The notes under the pieces are model-generated. The model saw nothing but the letters and a program-made list of their open reading frames with translations, ran no database searches and had not been told where the DNA came from. Of a stretch of DNA of 64,000 nucleotides, positions 17,445-25,524 are shown piece after piece. Position numbers and translations under genes: made by a program. Position 1 is the stretch's first letter, and the number at the start of each line of letters is the position of its first letter. The DNA comes from M30B80 sp965656935 (GTDB lineage: Bacteria; Pseudomonadota; Alphaproteobacteria; Rhodobacterales; Rhodobacteraceae): positions 12,768 through 76,767 of the forward strand of contig CBFHMG010000011.1 of the NCBI GenBank assembly GCA_965656935.1, written 5' to 3'.

Positions 17445-17729
17445 ATGCAGCAGGATTCTGCCGAAATTTTTTCGATCAAGGCATTGGCTTGGCTTGGCAG
17501 CGATGACGACCTGCTGGGAACCTTTTTGGGCGCAAGCGGGGCCAGCACGGATGATCTGCGCCAAGCCGCCCTTGCGCGGGATGCGGATTTCTTGGGCAGC
17601 GTGTTGGATTTCATCTTGATGAATGATGAATGGGTGATGAATTGTGCCGACAGCCTTGATGTGCCGCCCGAGCATATCGCGCAAGCCCGAGCCGCTTTGC
17701 CCGGAGGGCAATTGCCCAATTGGACCTAA
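17445..17729 (+). CDS. DUF3572 family small protein
   Basis: 94-residue acidic helical protein; segments IFSIKALAWLGSDDDLLGTF, LGSVLDFILMNDEWVM and the C-terminal PEHIAQARAALPGG match my memory of DUF3572, a family confined largely to alphaproteobacteria and commonly found back to back with pleD. No function is known. Start ATG 17445 preferred over the GTG at 17424 because it gives the usual family N-terminus. The HAD gene follows by 25 bases and is probably cotranscribed. Confidence 0.75.
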   Translation: MQQDSAEIFSIKALAWLGSDDDLLGTFLGASGASTDDLRQAALARDADFLGSVLDFILMNDEWVMNCADSLDVPPEHIAQARAALPGGQLPNWT

Positions 17730-17754
17730 GCCCGCTATCTGACGGAGCCCAGAT

Positions 17755-18462
17755 ATGACGATGAAGCTGCAAGCCATCCTATTCGATAAAGACGGAACCC
17801 TTTTTGATTTCCAGAAAAGCTGGGGCAATTGGGGCGGGGCGGTCTTGCAAGACCTCTCAGGCGGTGACCCCGATCTGTTGCACCGTTTGGCCGATATCAT
17901 CGATTATGATCTTGGCAATTCGCGCTTTCTCCCCACCAGCATCGCCATTGCGGGCACGGGTGAGGAAATCCTCCAAGCCATGCTTCCTGCGCTTCCCGAA
18001 ACAGACCCTGCCACGCTGCTTTCGCGGCTTGAAGACAGCGCCGTGCAGGCCGAGATGGCCCCTGTTCTGCCCCTTTTGCCGCTTTTGTCGGAATTGCGGG
18101 GGTTTGGCCTCAAACTTGGGGTTGCGACTAACGCGGTTGAGGTCGAGGCACAGGCCCATCTGGAACAGGCAGGCATTCTGGCCAGTTTCGACAAGGTCTT
18201 GGGCTGTGACAGTGGGTTCGGGGCCAAGCCTGAGCCTGGAATGTGCAGCGGCTTTGCCCAAGCCACAGGCTGTGATCCCGCTCAGGTGGTGATGGTGGGC
18301 GACAGTCTGCATGACCTTCATGCAGGCCGCGCGGCAGGGATGCGCACGATTGGCGTTCTAACAGGGGTTGCCAGCGCGGATGATCTGGCCCCGCATGCCG
18401 ATGCGGTCCTGCCCGATATCGGGCATCTGCCCGCATGGTTGGCCCCTCAGATGCAGGGATAG
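17755..18462 (+). CDS. HAD-family phosphatase (phosphoglycolate phosphatase-like)
   Basis: 235-residue HAD hydrolase with LFDKDGTL (nucleophile D11, acid D13), a helical cap, LGVATNAVE (motif II), GAKPEPGMC with the motif III lysine and MVGDSLHDLHAG (motif IV). The KDG variant of motif I and FDFQKSWGNWG insert separate it from gph at 469. Such enzymes act on small phospho-metabolites; the substrate is unknown. Its reading frame stays open past the TAG for 53 more codons into a stretch treated below as a possible remnant. Confidence 0.8.
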   Translation: MTMKLQAILFDKDGTLFDFQKSWGNWGGAVLQDLSGGDPDLLHRLADIIDYDLGNSRFLPTSIAIAGTGEEILQAMLPALPETDPATLLSRLEDSAVQAEMAPVLPLLPLLSELRGFGLKLGVATNAVEVEAQAHLEQAGILASFDKVLGCDSGFGAKPEPGMCSGFAQATGCDPAQVVMVGDSLHDLHAGRAAGMRTIGVLTGVASADDLAPHADAVLPDIGHLPAWLAPQMQG

Positions 18463-18624
18463 CCGCTTTGCTGGTCCATTAACGCCGCTTCTTTTCAAAA
18501 CGCGCAAATCATCAAAAACGACGCGATCTGTCGCGATCTGAAGACCTTTTTCGCCCTGCTCACCCGCAAACTGGCCAAAGGCCCGCGCATCTACCGCGCT
18601 GTGCCCAAGGCGGGGAGCGTTTGA
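18463..18624 (+). pseudogene. Possible gene remnant with coding-like codon use
   Basis: Between the HAD stop and mttB, one frame reads 53 codons without stop and ends in TGA at 18622-18624. The last part has the G/C-third-position bias of real genes and encodes a basic tail ending KGPRIYRAVPKAGSV. There is no ATG, GTG or TTG at a sensible place with a ribosome site, and it is in frame with the HAD gene across its TAG. It may be the 3' end of a deleted gene. I do not recognise the protein. Confidence 0.35.
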
Positions 18625-18627
18625 GCG

Positions 18628-20187
18628 ATGAATAGCGACAGCCCAAGACCACAGCGCAGAGCAGGCGGGCGGCGTGGCAATCAGATGCGCGCCACACCTG
18701 CGGTGATCTCGCAAATGCCATGGCGCGTGCCGCTCAACCCTGACCGCCCGACCGAGCCCTTGGGGGAAGACGGGGTCGAGGCGATCCATAAAGGTGCCCT
18801 TCGGGTTCTATCCGAATTGGGGATCGAGTTTTTGAACGAGGAGGCGCGCGGTTTGATGGCCGAGGCAGGCTGCCTCATCTCGGGCGATCTGGTGCGCTTT
18901 GACCCTGATTTCGTGACAGAGATGGTCGCCAAAGCGCCCTCGGAATTCACGCTGACGCCTCGAAACCCTGACAAAAGGATCACGATCGGGGGCAAGCATA
19001 TCGTCTTTGGAAATGTTTCCTCGCCGCCCAATGCATGGGATCTGACACGCGGCAAGCGTCCGGGCGATTTCGAGACTTATAAGGAGTTTATGAAGCTCAC
19101 CCAGTATTTCAACTGCATCCATTTCGCGGGCGGCTATCCGGTGGAGCCCGTCGATATTCATGCCTCAATCCGCCATCTCGACTGTTTGTTCGAGAAACTC
19201 ACCCTGACCGATAAGGTAGTGCATGCCTATTCGCTGGGGCCCGAGCGGGTAGAGGATGTGATGGAAATGGTGCGCATCGCGGCAGGTTTGAGCCATGATG
19301 AATTTGACGCAACACCGCGCATGTATACCAATATCAATTCGGTCAGCCCGCTGAAACATGATTGGCCGATGCTGGATGGTGCGATGCGGCTGGCGCGCCG
19401 TGGTCAGCCCACCATCGTTACTCCGTTCACGCTGGCAGGGGCCATGGCCCCCGTCACCATGGCGGGCGCGGTCACCCTGAGCATTGCCGAGGCGCTGAGC
19501 GCTATTGCATTGATCCAATATATCAAGCCTGGATGCCCGGTGGGCATTGGCACCTTCACCTCGAATGTGGATATGAAGTCAGGCGCGCCCGCCTTCGGCA
19601 CGCCTGAATATATGCGCGCCACCCAGATGACAGGGCAAATGGCGCGGTTCTACGGCTTGCCGATGCGCTCCTCGGGGGTTTGCGCGGCCAATGTTCCTGA
19701 TGCGCAAGCCATGTGGGAGACATCGCAAAGCCTATGGGCGGCGGTCCAGTCGGGCACGAATATGGTGTATCACGCGGCAGGCTGGCTTGAGGGCGGTTTG
19801 ATCGCCTCGCCCGAGAAATTCGTCATGGATTGCGAGGTTTTACAGCAAATCCAACGCTATTTCGAGCCTGAGATCACCCAAACAGGCCCTGATGACATTG
19901 CAATCGAGGCCATGGCCGAGGTCGGGGCAGGGGGGCATTATTTCGGCTGCGCCCATACCCAAGACAGATATCAAAGCGCCTTCTATCAGCCTTTCTTAAG
20001 TGATTGGCGCAATTATGAGGCGTGGGAGGCGGGCGGTGCTGTCTGGACGCCTGAACGCGCGCATGGGATTTACAAGAAAATCCTCGAAGAATTCGAGCCG
20101 CCCGCGATGGACGACGCCATCCGCGATGAATTGAGTGATTTCGTGGCGCGCAGAAAGGCCGAAGGCGGCGCGCCGACAGATTTTTGA
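18628..20187 (+). CDS. Trimethylamine methyltransferase family (MttB-like), no pyrrolysine
   Basis: 519-residue member of the MttB superfamily (TIM barrel). Segments TPRMYTNINSVSPLKHD, TPFTLAGAMAPVTMAGAVTL, MRSSGVCAANVPDAQA and AEVGAGGHYFGCAHTQ are typical. No in-frame TAG is present, so it is a non-pyrrolysine homologue like the glycine-betaine:corrinoid methyltransferase MtgB group and the many uncharacterised roseobacter copies. No corrinoid protein gene lies beside it. The Arg-rich N-terminus (about 25 residues) is common in this subgroup. Probable substrate a quaternary amine; unproven. Confidence 0.8.
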   Translation: MNSDSPRPQRRAGGRRGNQMRATPAVISQMPWRVPLNPDRPTEPLGEDGVEAIHKGALRVLSELGIEFLNEEARGLMAEAGCLISGDLVRFDPDFVTEMVAKAPSEFTLTPRNPDKRITIGGKHIVFGNVSSPPNAWDLTRGKRPGDFETYKEFMKLTQYFNCIHFAGGYPVEPVDIHASIRHLDCLFEKLTLTDKVVHAYSLGPERVEDVMEMVRIAAGLSHDEFDATPRMYTNINSVSPLKHDWPMLDGAMRLARRGQPTIVTPFTLAGAMAPVTMAGAVTLSIAEALSAIALIQYIKPGCPVGIGTFTSNVDMKSGAPAFGTPEYMRATQMTGQMARFYGLPMRSSGVCAANVPDAQAMWETSQSLWAAVQSGTNMVYHAAGWLEGGLIASPEKFVMDCEVLQQIQRYFEPEITQTGPDDIAIEAMAEVGAGGHYFGCAHTQDRYQSAFYQPFLSDWRNYEAWEAGGAVWTPERAHGIYKKILEEFEPPAMDDAIRDELSDFVARRKAEGGAPTDF

Positions 20188-20272
20188 GGCTCCTGCGCTG
20201 CCCTGAAACGATTTCTTAAATCTTTCCCGCTTTCTTATCCGCAATTGCGAATGACATGGCGAGGATGTGACA

Positions 20273-20866
20273 ATGCACGGGCTGATAAACCGTGCCCTTC
20301 AGGGCTTCCTTGTGGATATGCATGGGGCCCCTCTTTGGGCCGAAATCGCGTCACAGGCCAATCTGCCATTTGACAGCTTCGAGACGATGCTGAGCTATGA
20401 TCACAGCCTGACCCATGATGTGTTCGAGGCGGCCTGCGCGGTGCTTCATCGCGACCCGAACAGCCTGTTGGAGGATATGGGCACCTATCTTGTTACCCAA
20501 GACACGCTAGAGCCGCTTCGGCGTCTCCTCCGTTTCGGGGGCGCGACCTTTCATGATTTTCTCTATTCGCTGGATGAGCTGGCCGATCGCGGCAAATTGG
20601 CGATGCCCGATATCGAGATGCCCCGCCTCAGCCTTGAGCAGGGCGATATGGCTGGGTCGTTCCGGCTGCGCGCGGAATGGGACTTGCCGGGGATTGCGCC
20701 GCTTCTTCTGGGCAGCTTGCGCGCCATGGCTGATGATTACGGGGCGCTGGTTCTGCTGTCTTTGGACGGGGCTGAGGATGGCGCGGAATATCTGCGGATT
20801 GATCTGGTCGATACCCAATTCGCAGAAGGCCGAAGCTTTGATTTGACGGAGAGCCTTGCGTCATGA
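20273..20866 (+). CDS. H-NOX-like (HNOB) protein lacking the heme ligand
   Basis: 197-residue protein with the H-NOX fold pattern from MHGLINRAL to the C-terminal strand. Aligned without gaps to the Thermoanaerobacter H-NOX helix F (VNFLMMMDEVH), the segment HDFLYSLDELA puts A104 where the heme-ligating histidine should be; the YxSxR heme-propionate motif reads E135-x-D137-x-P139. It thus appears unable to bind heme in the usual way. Its stop overlaps the next start by four bases, coupling it to an HNOBA-GGDEF cyclase. ATG 20273 chosen (GAGGA seven bases before); a GTG two codons upstream is possible. Confidence 0.78.
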   Translation: MHGLINRALQGFLVDMHGAPLWAEIASQANLPFDSFETMLSYDHSLTHDVFEAACAVLHRDPNSLLEDMGTYLVTQDTLEPLRRLLRFGGATFHDFLYSLDELADRGKLAMPDIEMPRLSLEQGDMAGSFRLRAEWDLPGIAPLLLGSLRAMADDYGALVLLSLDGAEDGAEYLRIDLVDTQFAEGRSFDLTESLAS

Positions 20867-21885
20867 CGGAATTGGCAGTCGCTCAAAACCACGGCGGGCA
20901 GGGCGAAGCGCTTGATCTGCTGATGCCGATGCATCTGTGCTTTGACCTCAAGGGCCAGATCACGCATGCGGGCCCGACTTTCAAGAAAATGGCGTCTGGT
21001 CAGCGGCTTATCGGCAGCCCTTTGTCCAATATCCTTGAAATCCGCAAACCCTTTGCGCCTGATACAGCGCAAAACTGGTTGGCTTTGGCAGGGCAAAACC
21101 TGCACTTGGTCCTCCGCTCCACCCCGCATCTTCTCCTGCGGGGTACCATTGCCACATTGCCTGAGGATGCAGGCGGAATTCTCAATATCTCCCCTGGTTT
21201 GTCTTTCATCAGGGTGGTTGATGAGTTTGGCCTGAGTTTGAATGACTTCTCGCCCTGCGATCAGACGGTCGAATTGATGTATCTCTATGAGGCCAATCAG
21301 GTCGTCTCGGCAGAATCGCGAAAACTGACGGCCCGCTTGATGCAGGCCCGCGCCACCGCAGAAGAACAGGCCCTGACCGATACACTCACCGGATTGTCCA
21401 ATCGCCGTGCCTTGGAGGCTGTGTTGACACGTCTGTTGTCGCGGCCCGATGCGCATTTCGCGCTCATGCATCTCGATCTGGATTACTTCAAACAGGTCAA
21501 TGACACCTTCGGCCATGCCGCGGGGGATCATGTGCTGCACCATGTGGCGCATATTCTGCGCAGCGAATTGCGCGCGGGCGATATGGCGGCGCGGTTCGGC
21601 GGCGATGAATTCGTGATCTTGCTGCGTGATTGTGACGATGTCGATTATGTACGCGCGATCGCGGAGAGGCTGATCACCTCAATGGAAAAGCCCATCCGGT
21701 TTGAGGGCAATATTTGTAAAATTTCCGCAAGTGTCGGCATCACTCTCACCTCGCGTTATGACAGGCCCGAGGCTGCGCAATTGCTCAATGATGCAGATGT
21801 CGCGCTCTATATGTCGAAAGCTGCGGGTCGCGCCTGCGCATCTGTGTTCCAGCCCGAACAGGACTGCTTTGCTGCCATGCGGTGA
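20863..21885 (+). CDS. HNOBA-GGDEF diguanylate cyclase
   Basis: 340-residue protein. Residues about 20-150 match the H-NOX-associated (HNOBA) domain: MPMHLCFDLKGQITHAGPTF, LLLRGTI and GLSLNDFSPCDQTVELMYLY. A helical linker (about 145-170) leads to a GGDEF domain with DTLTGLSNRRA, RFGGDEF (GGDEF 246-250) and an intact I-site R237-A-G-D240 five residues upstream, so it should be an active, product-inhibited c-di-GMP synthase. It is translationally coupled to the H-NOX-like gene. Related HNOX/cyclase pairs in roseobacters have been tied to nitric oxide, but here the sensor lacks its heme ligand. Confidence 0.87.
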   Translation: MTELAVAQNHGGQGEALDLLMPMHLCFDLKGQITHAGPTFKKMASGQRLIGSPLSNILEIRKPFAPDTAQNWLALAGQNLHLVLRSTPHLLLRGTIATLPEDAGGILNISPGLSFIRVVDEFGLSLNDFSPCDQTVELMYLYEANQVVSAESRKLTARLMQARATAEEQALTDTLTGLSNRRALEAVLTRLLSRPDAHFALMHLDLDYFKQVNDTFGHAAGDHVLHHVAHILRSELRAGDMAARFGGDEFVILLRDCDDVDYVRAIAERLITSMEKPIRFEGNICKISASVGITLTSRYDRPEAAQLLNDADVALYMSKAAGRACASVFQPEQDCFAAMR

Positions 21886-21939
21886 CAGGGGGGATTGTCA
21901 GTGATATTGCTTGGCTAAAATAGCGATAGGGGCCGAGCT

Positions 21940-22509
21940 TTGCAGATAGAAACCACAACCATTCCTGACTTGGTGGTTCTCACGCCAAAGCGTTTCGGTG
22001 ATGCGCGCGGGTATTTTTCCGAAAGCTGGAATGCGGATGTGATGGCCAAGGCAGGGTTTGATCTGGGCTTCGTGCAAGACAATCATTCGCTCAGCCGCGA
22101 TATTGGCACCATTCGTGGGCTGCATTTCCAGCATCCCCCGAAAGCGCAAACCAAATTGGTGCGCTGCGGGCGGGGGCGATTGTTTGATGTGGCCGTGGAT
22201 ATCCGCAAGGGCTCGCCAACATTCGGCGCGTGGTTCGGGGTGGAGCTTTCGGCCGAGAATGGTCGTCAATTGCTGGTGCCCGCAGGCTTCGCCCATGGGT
22301 TTGTGACGCGCGAAGCCGATACCGAAATCTTGTATAAATGCACCGATTTCTATGCGCCTGACCATGATGCGGGGATCGCTTGGGATGACCCTGATCTGGG
22401 GATCGACTGGGATTTGGGTGAGGGTGCGCCGATTTTGTCTGACAAAGATGTAAAAGCGCCGCGGCTTTGCGACATCGACAGCCCCTTTATTTATGGGGAA
22501 AGCGCATGA
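21940..22509 (+). CDS. rfbC: dTDP-4-dehydrorhamnose 3,5-epimerase
   Basis: 189-residue cupin epimerase of dTDP-L-rhamnose synthesis. Visible: TPKRFGDARGYFSESWN, QDNHSLSRDIGTIRGLHFQ with the catalytic-base histidine region, RCGRGRLFDVAVDIRKGSPTFG and PAGFAHGF. The start is TTG at 21940 with AGGGG ten bases upstream; no ATG or GTG fits the family N-terminus. First gene of rfbC-rfbB-rfbD; each junction overlaps by four bases. Confidence 0.92.
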   Translation: MQIETTTIPDLVVLTPKRFGDARGYFSESWNADVMAKAGFDLGFVQDNHSLSRDIGTIRGLHFQHPPKAQTKLVRCGRGRLFDVAVDIRKGSPTFGAWFGVELSAENGRQLLVPAGFAHGFVTREADTEILYKCTDFYAPDHDAGIAWDDPDLGIDWDLGEGAPILSDKDVKAPRLCDIDSPFIYGESA

Positions 22510-23546
22510 AAATTCTTGTAACAGGAGGCGCGGGTTTTATCGGCTCGGCGGTGGTGCGGCTGGCCGTGGCGCGCGGCCATGAGGTCGTGAACCTCGATAA
22601 GTTGAGCTATGCTGCCTGCCTCGACAATGTCGCAAGCGTTGCAGAAAGCGCGGCTTATGCCTTCGAGCAGGCCGATATTTGTGACGCCGCAGCTTTGGCG
22701 CGCATCTTTGCAACCCATCAGCCCGATGCGGTCATGCATCTGGCCGCCGAGTCCCATGTGGATCGTTCCATCGACGGCCCCGCCGCCTTTATCGAGACGA
22801 ATGTGACGGGAACGTTCACCCTGTTGCAGGCTGCGCGGGAGTATTGGGAGGGGCGCGGAAAGTTCGAGGGTTTCCGCTTTCATCATATCTCGACCGATGA
22901 GGTATTCGGCAGCCTTGCGGCGGATGACCCCGCCTTTTCCGAGACGACCCCCTATGCGCCAAACAGCCCCTATTCGGCCTCGAAAGCGGCATCGGATCAT
23001 CTGGTGCGCGCATGGGGCGAGACTTACGGCTTGCCCGTGGTGCTCAGCAATTGCTCGAATAATTACGGGCCGTTCCACTTCCCTGAAAAGCTGATCCCCG
23101 TGGTTATTCTGAACGCTTTGGCGGGCCAACCCATCCCAGTTTATGGCAAGGGTGAAAATGTCCGCGACTGGCTTTTTGTAGAAGATCACGCCGAGGCGCT
23201 TTTGCTCGTCCTTGAGAAGGGCGCGCTTGGCGAGAGCTACAATATCGGCGGCGACAATGAGGCGCGCAATATCGATCTGGTGCGTGAGATTTGCTCCATT
23301 CTGGACGGCTTGAGGCCAGAGGCCGCCCCGCATGACCGCTTGATTGAATTCGTGACAGACCGCCCCGGCCATGATCTGCGCTATGCGATTGATGCCAGTA
23401 GGATCAAAAACGAACTTGGCTGGCAGCCGCGGGTAAATTTGGCCGAAGGGCTGCGTTTAACCGTGCAATGGTATCTGGAAAACGAGACTTGGTGGCGCGC
23501 TTTGCAGGATCGCACAGGCGTGGGTGAAAGGCTCGGGCGCGGATGA
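22506..23546 (+). CDS. rfbB: dTDP-glucose 4,6-dehydratase
   Basis: 346-residue extended SDR enzyme converting dTDP-glucose to dTDP-4-keto-6-deoxyglucose. MKILVTGGAGFIGSAVVRL is the NAD-binding loop; HLAAESHVDRS, the catalytic STDEVFG and YSASKAASDHLV (YxxxK) follow. ATG 22506 overlaps the rfbC stop and gives the standard start, so an upstream in-frame ATG at 22467 was not used. The glucose-1-phosphate thymidylyltransferase (rfbA) is not in this window. Confidence 0.94.
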   Translation: MKILVTGGAGFIGSAVVRLAVARGHEVVNLDKLSYAACLDNVASVAESAAYAFEQADICDAAALARIFATHQPDAVMHLAAESHVDRSIDGPAAFIETNVTGTFTLLQAAREYWEGRGKFEGFRFHHISTDEVFGSLAADDPAFSETTPYAPNSPYSASKAASDHLVRAWGETYGLPVVLSNCSNNYGPFHFPEKLIPVVILNALAGQPIPVYGKGENVRDWLFVEDHAEALLLVLEKGALGESYNIGGDNEARNIDLVREICSILDGLRPEAAPHDRLIEFVTDRPGHDLRYAIDASRIKNELGWQPRVNLAEGLRLTVQWYLENETWWRALQDRTGVGERLGRG

Positions 23547-24388
23547 GGCTGCTGGTTTTTGGAAAAAACGGGCAAGTCGCGCGCGCGTTGCAGGTCTTGG
23601 CCACTGAGGCCGTGTTCCTAGGGCGGGAGGAGGCAGATCTTAGCGTGCCTGAATTGGCGGCTGAGGCCATAGCGACCCATGCGCCCGATGCGGTGATCAA
23701 CGCCGCCGCCTATACGGCTGTGGACCGCGCCGAGGAAGAAGAGCCGCTGGCCGCCCGTATCAATGGAGCAGCGCCCACAATTATGGCCGAGGCCTGTGCC
23801 GATCTTGGCATTCCACTGGTGCATATTTCCTCGGATTATGTGTTTGACGGTGCGGGGAGCACGCCCTTTGCCCCCTCTCACAGAACCGCCCCGCAAAACG
23901 CTTATGGCTGGACAAAACTTGCAGGCGAGCAAGGCATTCAGGCGGCCAAGGGAAGCTATGGCATTCTGCGCACCTCTTGGGTGTTTTCGGCCTATGGTGC
24001 GAATTTTGTGAAAACCATGCTGCGCCTCGGGGCCGAGCGCGACAGCCTATCTGTGGTTGCAGACCAGATTGGCGGGCCAACGCCTGCCGCTGATATTGCG
24101 GATGCTTGTCTTGGCATGGCCGAGGCGCTTGCGCAGGACCCCTCCAAGCGCGGTATCTATCATTTCTCGGGCACGCCCGAGACATCTTGGGCCGAATTCG
24201 CGCGAGAGATTTTTGCGCAGGCAGGCTTAGACTGTCAGGTGGAGGATATCGCGTCAGAGGCCTATCCGACGCCTGCCAAACGCCCGCTGAATTCGCGCCT
24301 TGATTGCAGCAGTTTCGAGAAGATATTCGGCCTGCCACGGCCCGATTGGAAAGCGGGGCTTGCGGCTGTATTGCGGGACTTGGCCTAG
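23543..24388 (+). CDS. rfbD: dTDP-4-dehydrorhamnose reductase
   Basis: 281-residue SDR enzyme for the last step of dTDP-L-rhamnose synthesis. MRLLVFGKNGQVARAL, NAAAYTAVDRAEEE, HISSDYVFDG and YGWTKLAGEQGI (YxxxK) are visible. Starts inside the rfbB stop (ATGA). Its stop shares CTAG with the stop of the convergent lipoprotein gene, leaving no spacer. Rhamnose would go to surface polysaccharide. Confidence 0.93.
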   Translation: MRLLVFGKNGQVARALQVLATEAVFLGREEADLSVPELAAEAIATHAPDAVINAAAYTAVDRAEEEEPLAARINGAAPTIMAEACADLGIPLVHISSDYVFDGAGSTPFAPSHRTAPQNAYGWTKLAGEQGIQAAKGSYGILRTSWVFSAYGANFVKTMLRLGAERDSLSVVADQIGGPTPAADIADACLGMAEALAQDPSKRGIYHFSGTPETSWAEFAREIFAQAGLDCQVEDIASEAYPTPAKRPLNSRLDCSSFEKIFGLPRPDWKAGLAAVLRDLA

Positions 24389-24942
24389 TCCGTGTCGCGC
24401 GGGCCATAGGCCAGTTCGGGGTCCCAGACAGAGATGCCCAATTGGCGTGCGGCGGCCAGTGACAGGATCGGGCTATCAAGGCCTTGTGGTTCCTGAAAGC
24501 GGCGAATGGCGCGGCGGGTGGCTTGGGTCATCTGGCCGTTGATTGGGCCGCTATAGACCCCGCGGGCTGCCAATGCGCGTTGCAGTGAGGCGATATATTC
24601 GGGGTCGGTTTCGGCTTGGCAGGGGGTCTCGAACCATAATTCGCGCCGCTCTTGGATAATGCGTTGCTGGGTTTCGGTGACGAAAATGGCATGTTCCAGC
24701 ACATGGCCCGCGCTGTCGATTTGCGGCGGCTGGATCATAACCTGTTCGGTCACGGTTTCGATCACGGCTGGTGTTGTCTCACGTCCGTAGCAGGCATCCG
24801 CGCGCGCATCGGGCGGCCCCATGCCGCGCGTAACCTCGACCGTATTGGGCGCGATCATGCTGCGCAGATCAGGCACCTCGAAGGTCGGCCCGCAGGCGGC
24901 AAGGCTGAGACAGCCCAGAATTTTGATCAAGCGTTGCGTCAC
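24385..24942 (-). CDS. Peptidoglycan-binding-domain lipoprotein
   Basis: 185-residue protein with a lipoprotein signal (LSLAAC, cysteine 17) and a C-terminal peptidoglycan_binding_1 repeat (about 118-165: YIASLQRALAARGVYSGPI, then GQMTQATRRAIRRFQ). The middle is family-poor. It is probably anchored in the outer membrane and contacts the wall; no catalytic domain is visible. Stop codons of this gene and rfbD interlock in a CTAG. Confidence 0.72.
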   Translation of the reverse strand: MTQRLIKILGCLSLAACGPTFEVPDLRSMIAPNTVEVTRGMGPPDARADACYGRETTPAVIETVTEQVMIQPPQIDSAGHVLEHAIFVTETQQRIIQERRELWFETPCQAETDPEYIASLQRALAARGVYSGPINGQMTQATRRAIRRFQEPQGLDSPILSLAAARQLGISVWDPELAYGPRDTD

Positions 24943-25027
24943 TGCTCGGTGTCTTTTTCGCTATATGCGCCAGTTTATTCCGGCTTTCAGGGCATATTAC
25001 AGGCAAAACCCGAATTTCGGAAGTGTT

Positions 25028-25408
25028 TCAAGGCTGATCGGCCGCACGTGTGGCTTGGTGATGCGTCACAAGCTCATCCAGCAGTTGCGAGATATCCTCG
25101 ACCTGTTCGGCGATGACATGGGTGATGCCTGATTGCCGCTGCACCCGCCCCGTGACCCGCAAAAGGCGGCCTGCGATCACGGCGCGTCTGAAGCGTTCAT
25201 AGATTTTCTGCCACACAATCACATTGCAGACGCCAAATTCATCCTCAAGCGTGATGAAAATAACGCCCTTGGCGGTTCCGGGCCTTTGGCGCACCAGAAC
25301 CAGCCCCGCCACGGTTGCGCGCGCGCCTTCGGGGGGCAAGTGCAGCATGTGGTTGGGCAGGGCCATCGGGGGGCGTGGCCATTCGGGCGGGCGGGTTGCT
25401 GGCTCCAT
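25028..25408 (-). pseudogene. C-terminal OB-fold fragment of DnaE2 (ImuC), SOS-boxed
   Basis: 126 residues matching only the last tenth of the error-prone polymerase DnaE2: the OB-fold segments VAGLVLVRQRPGTAKGVIF, LEDEFGVCNVIVW, RLLRVTGRVQRQSG and HVIAEQVEDISQLL. Full DnaE2 has about 1100 residues; the PHP and polymerase domains are absent, and the 115 bases to the ferredoxin gene hold no more. There is no frameshift within the fragment. A LexA box (25411-25425) sits two bases before the ATG, overlapping -35/-10-like sequence. ATG at residue 15 or 21 may be the true start. Either a deletion remnant or a stand-alone SOS-induced OB protein. Confidence 0.75.
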
Positions 25409-25410
25409 AT

Positions 25411-25425
25411 GAACAAATGTAGAAC
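25411..25425 (-). promoter_or_regulatory. Alphaproteobacterial LexA (SOS) box
   Basis: On the minus strand this reads GTTC-TACATTT-GTTC, an exact match to the alphaproteobacterial LexA operator GTTC-N7-GTTC. It covers a -10-like TACATT with TTGCCT 16 bases upstream, so LexA would block that promoter. It serves the DnaE2 fragment. Confidence 0.78.
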
Positions 25426-25524
25426 ATTTTGCGCCAGAGGCAAGAGATGCATTGGGACTGGAAAGCAGCGCGATGGAAGGCTACCTAAGGGCGCAGGAAA
25501 AGCTGTAACCATTAGGGGCGAGAC

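Noticed and set aside
18628..20187. Pyrrolysine-containing MttB
   Set aside because: No in-frame TAG; all residues are encoded by sense codons.
24943..25027. Possible small gene between the lipoprotein and the DnaE2 fragment
   Set aside because: No frame with a start and ribosome site; only 85 bases.
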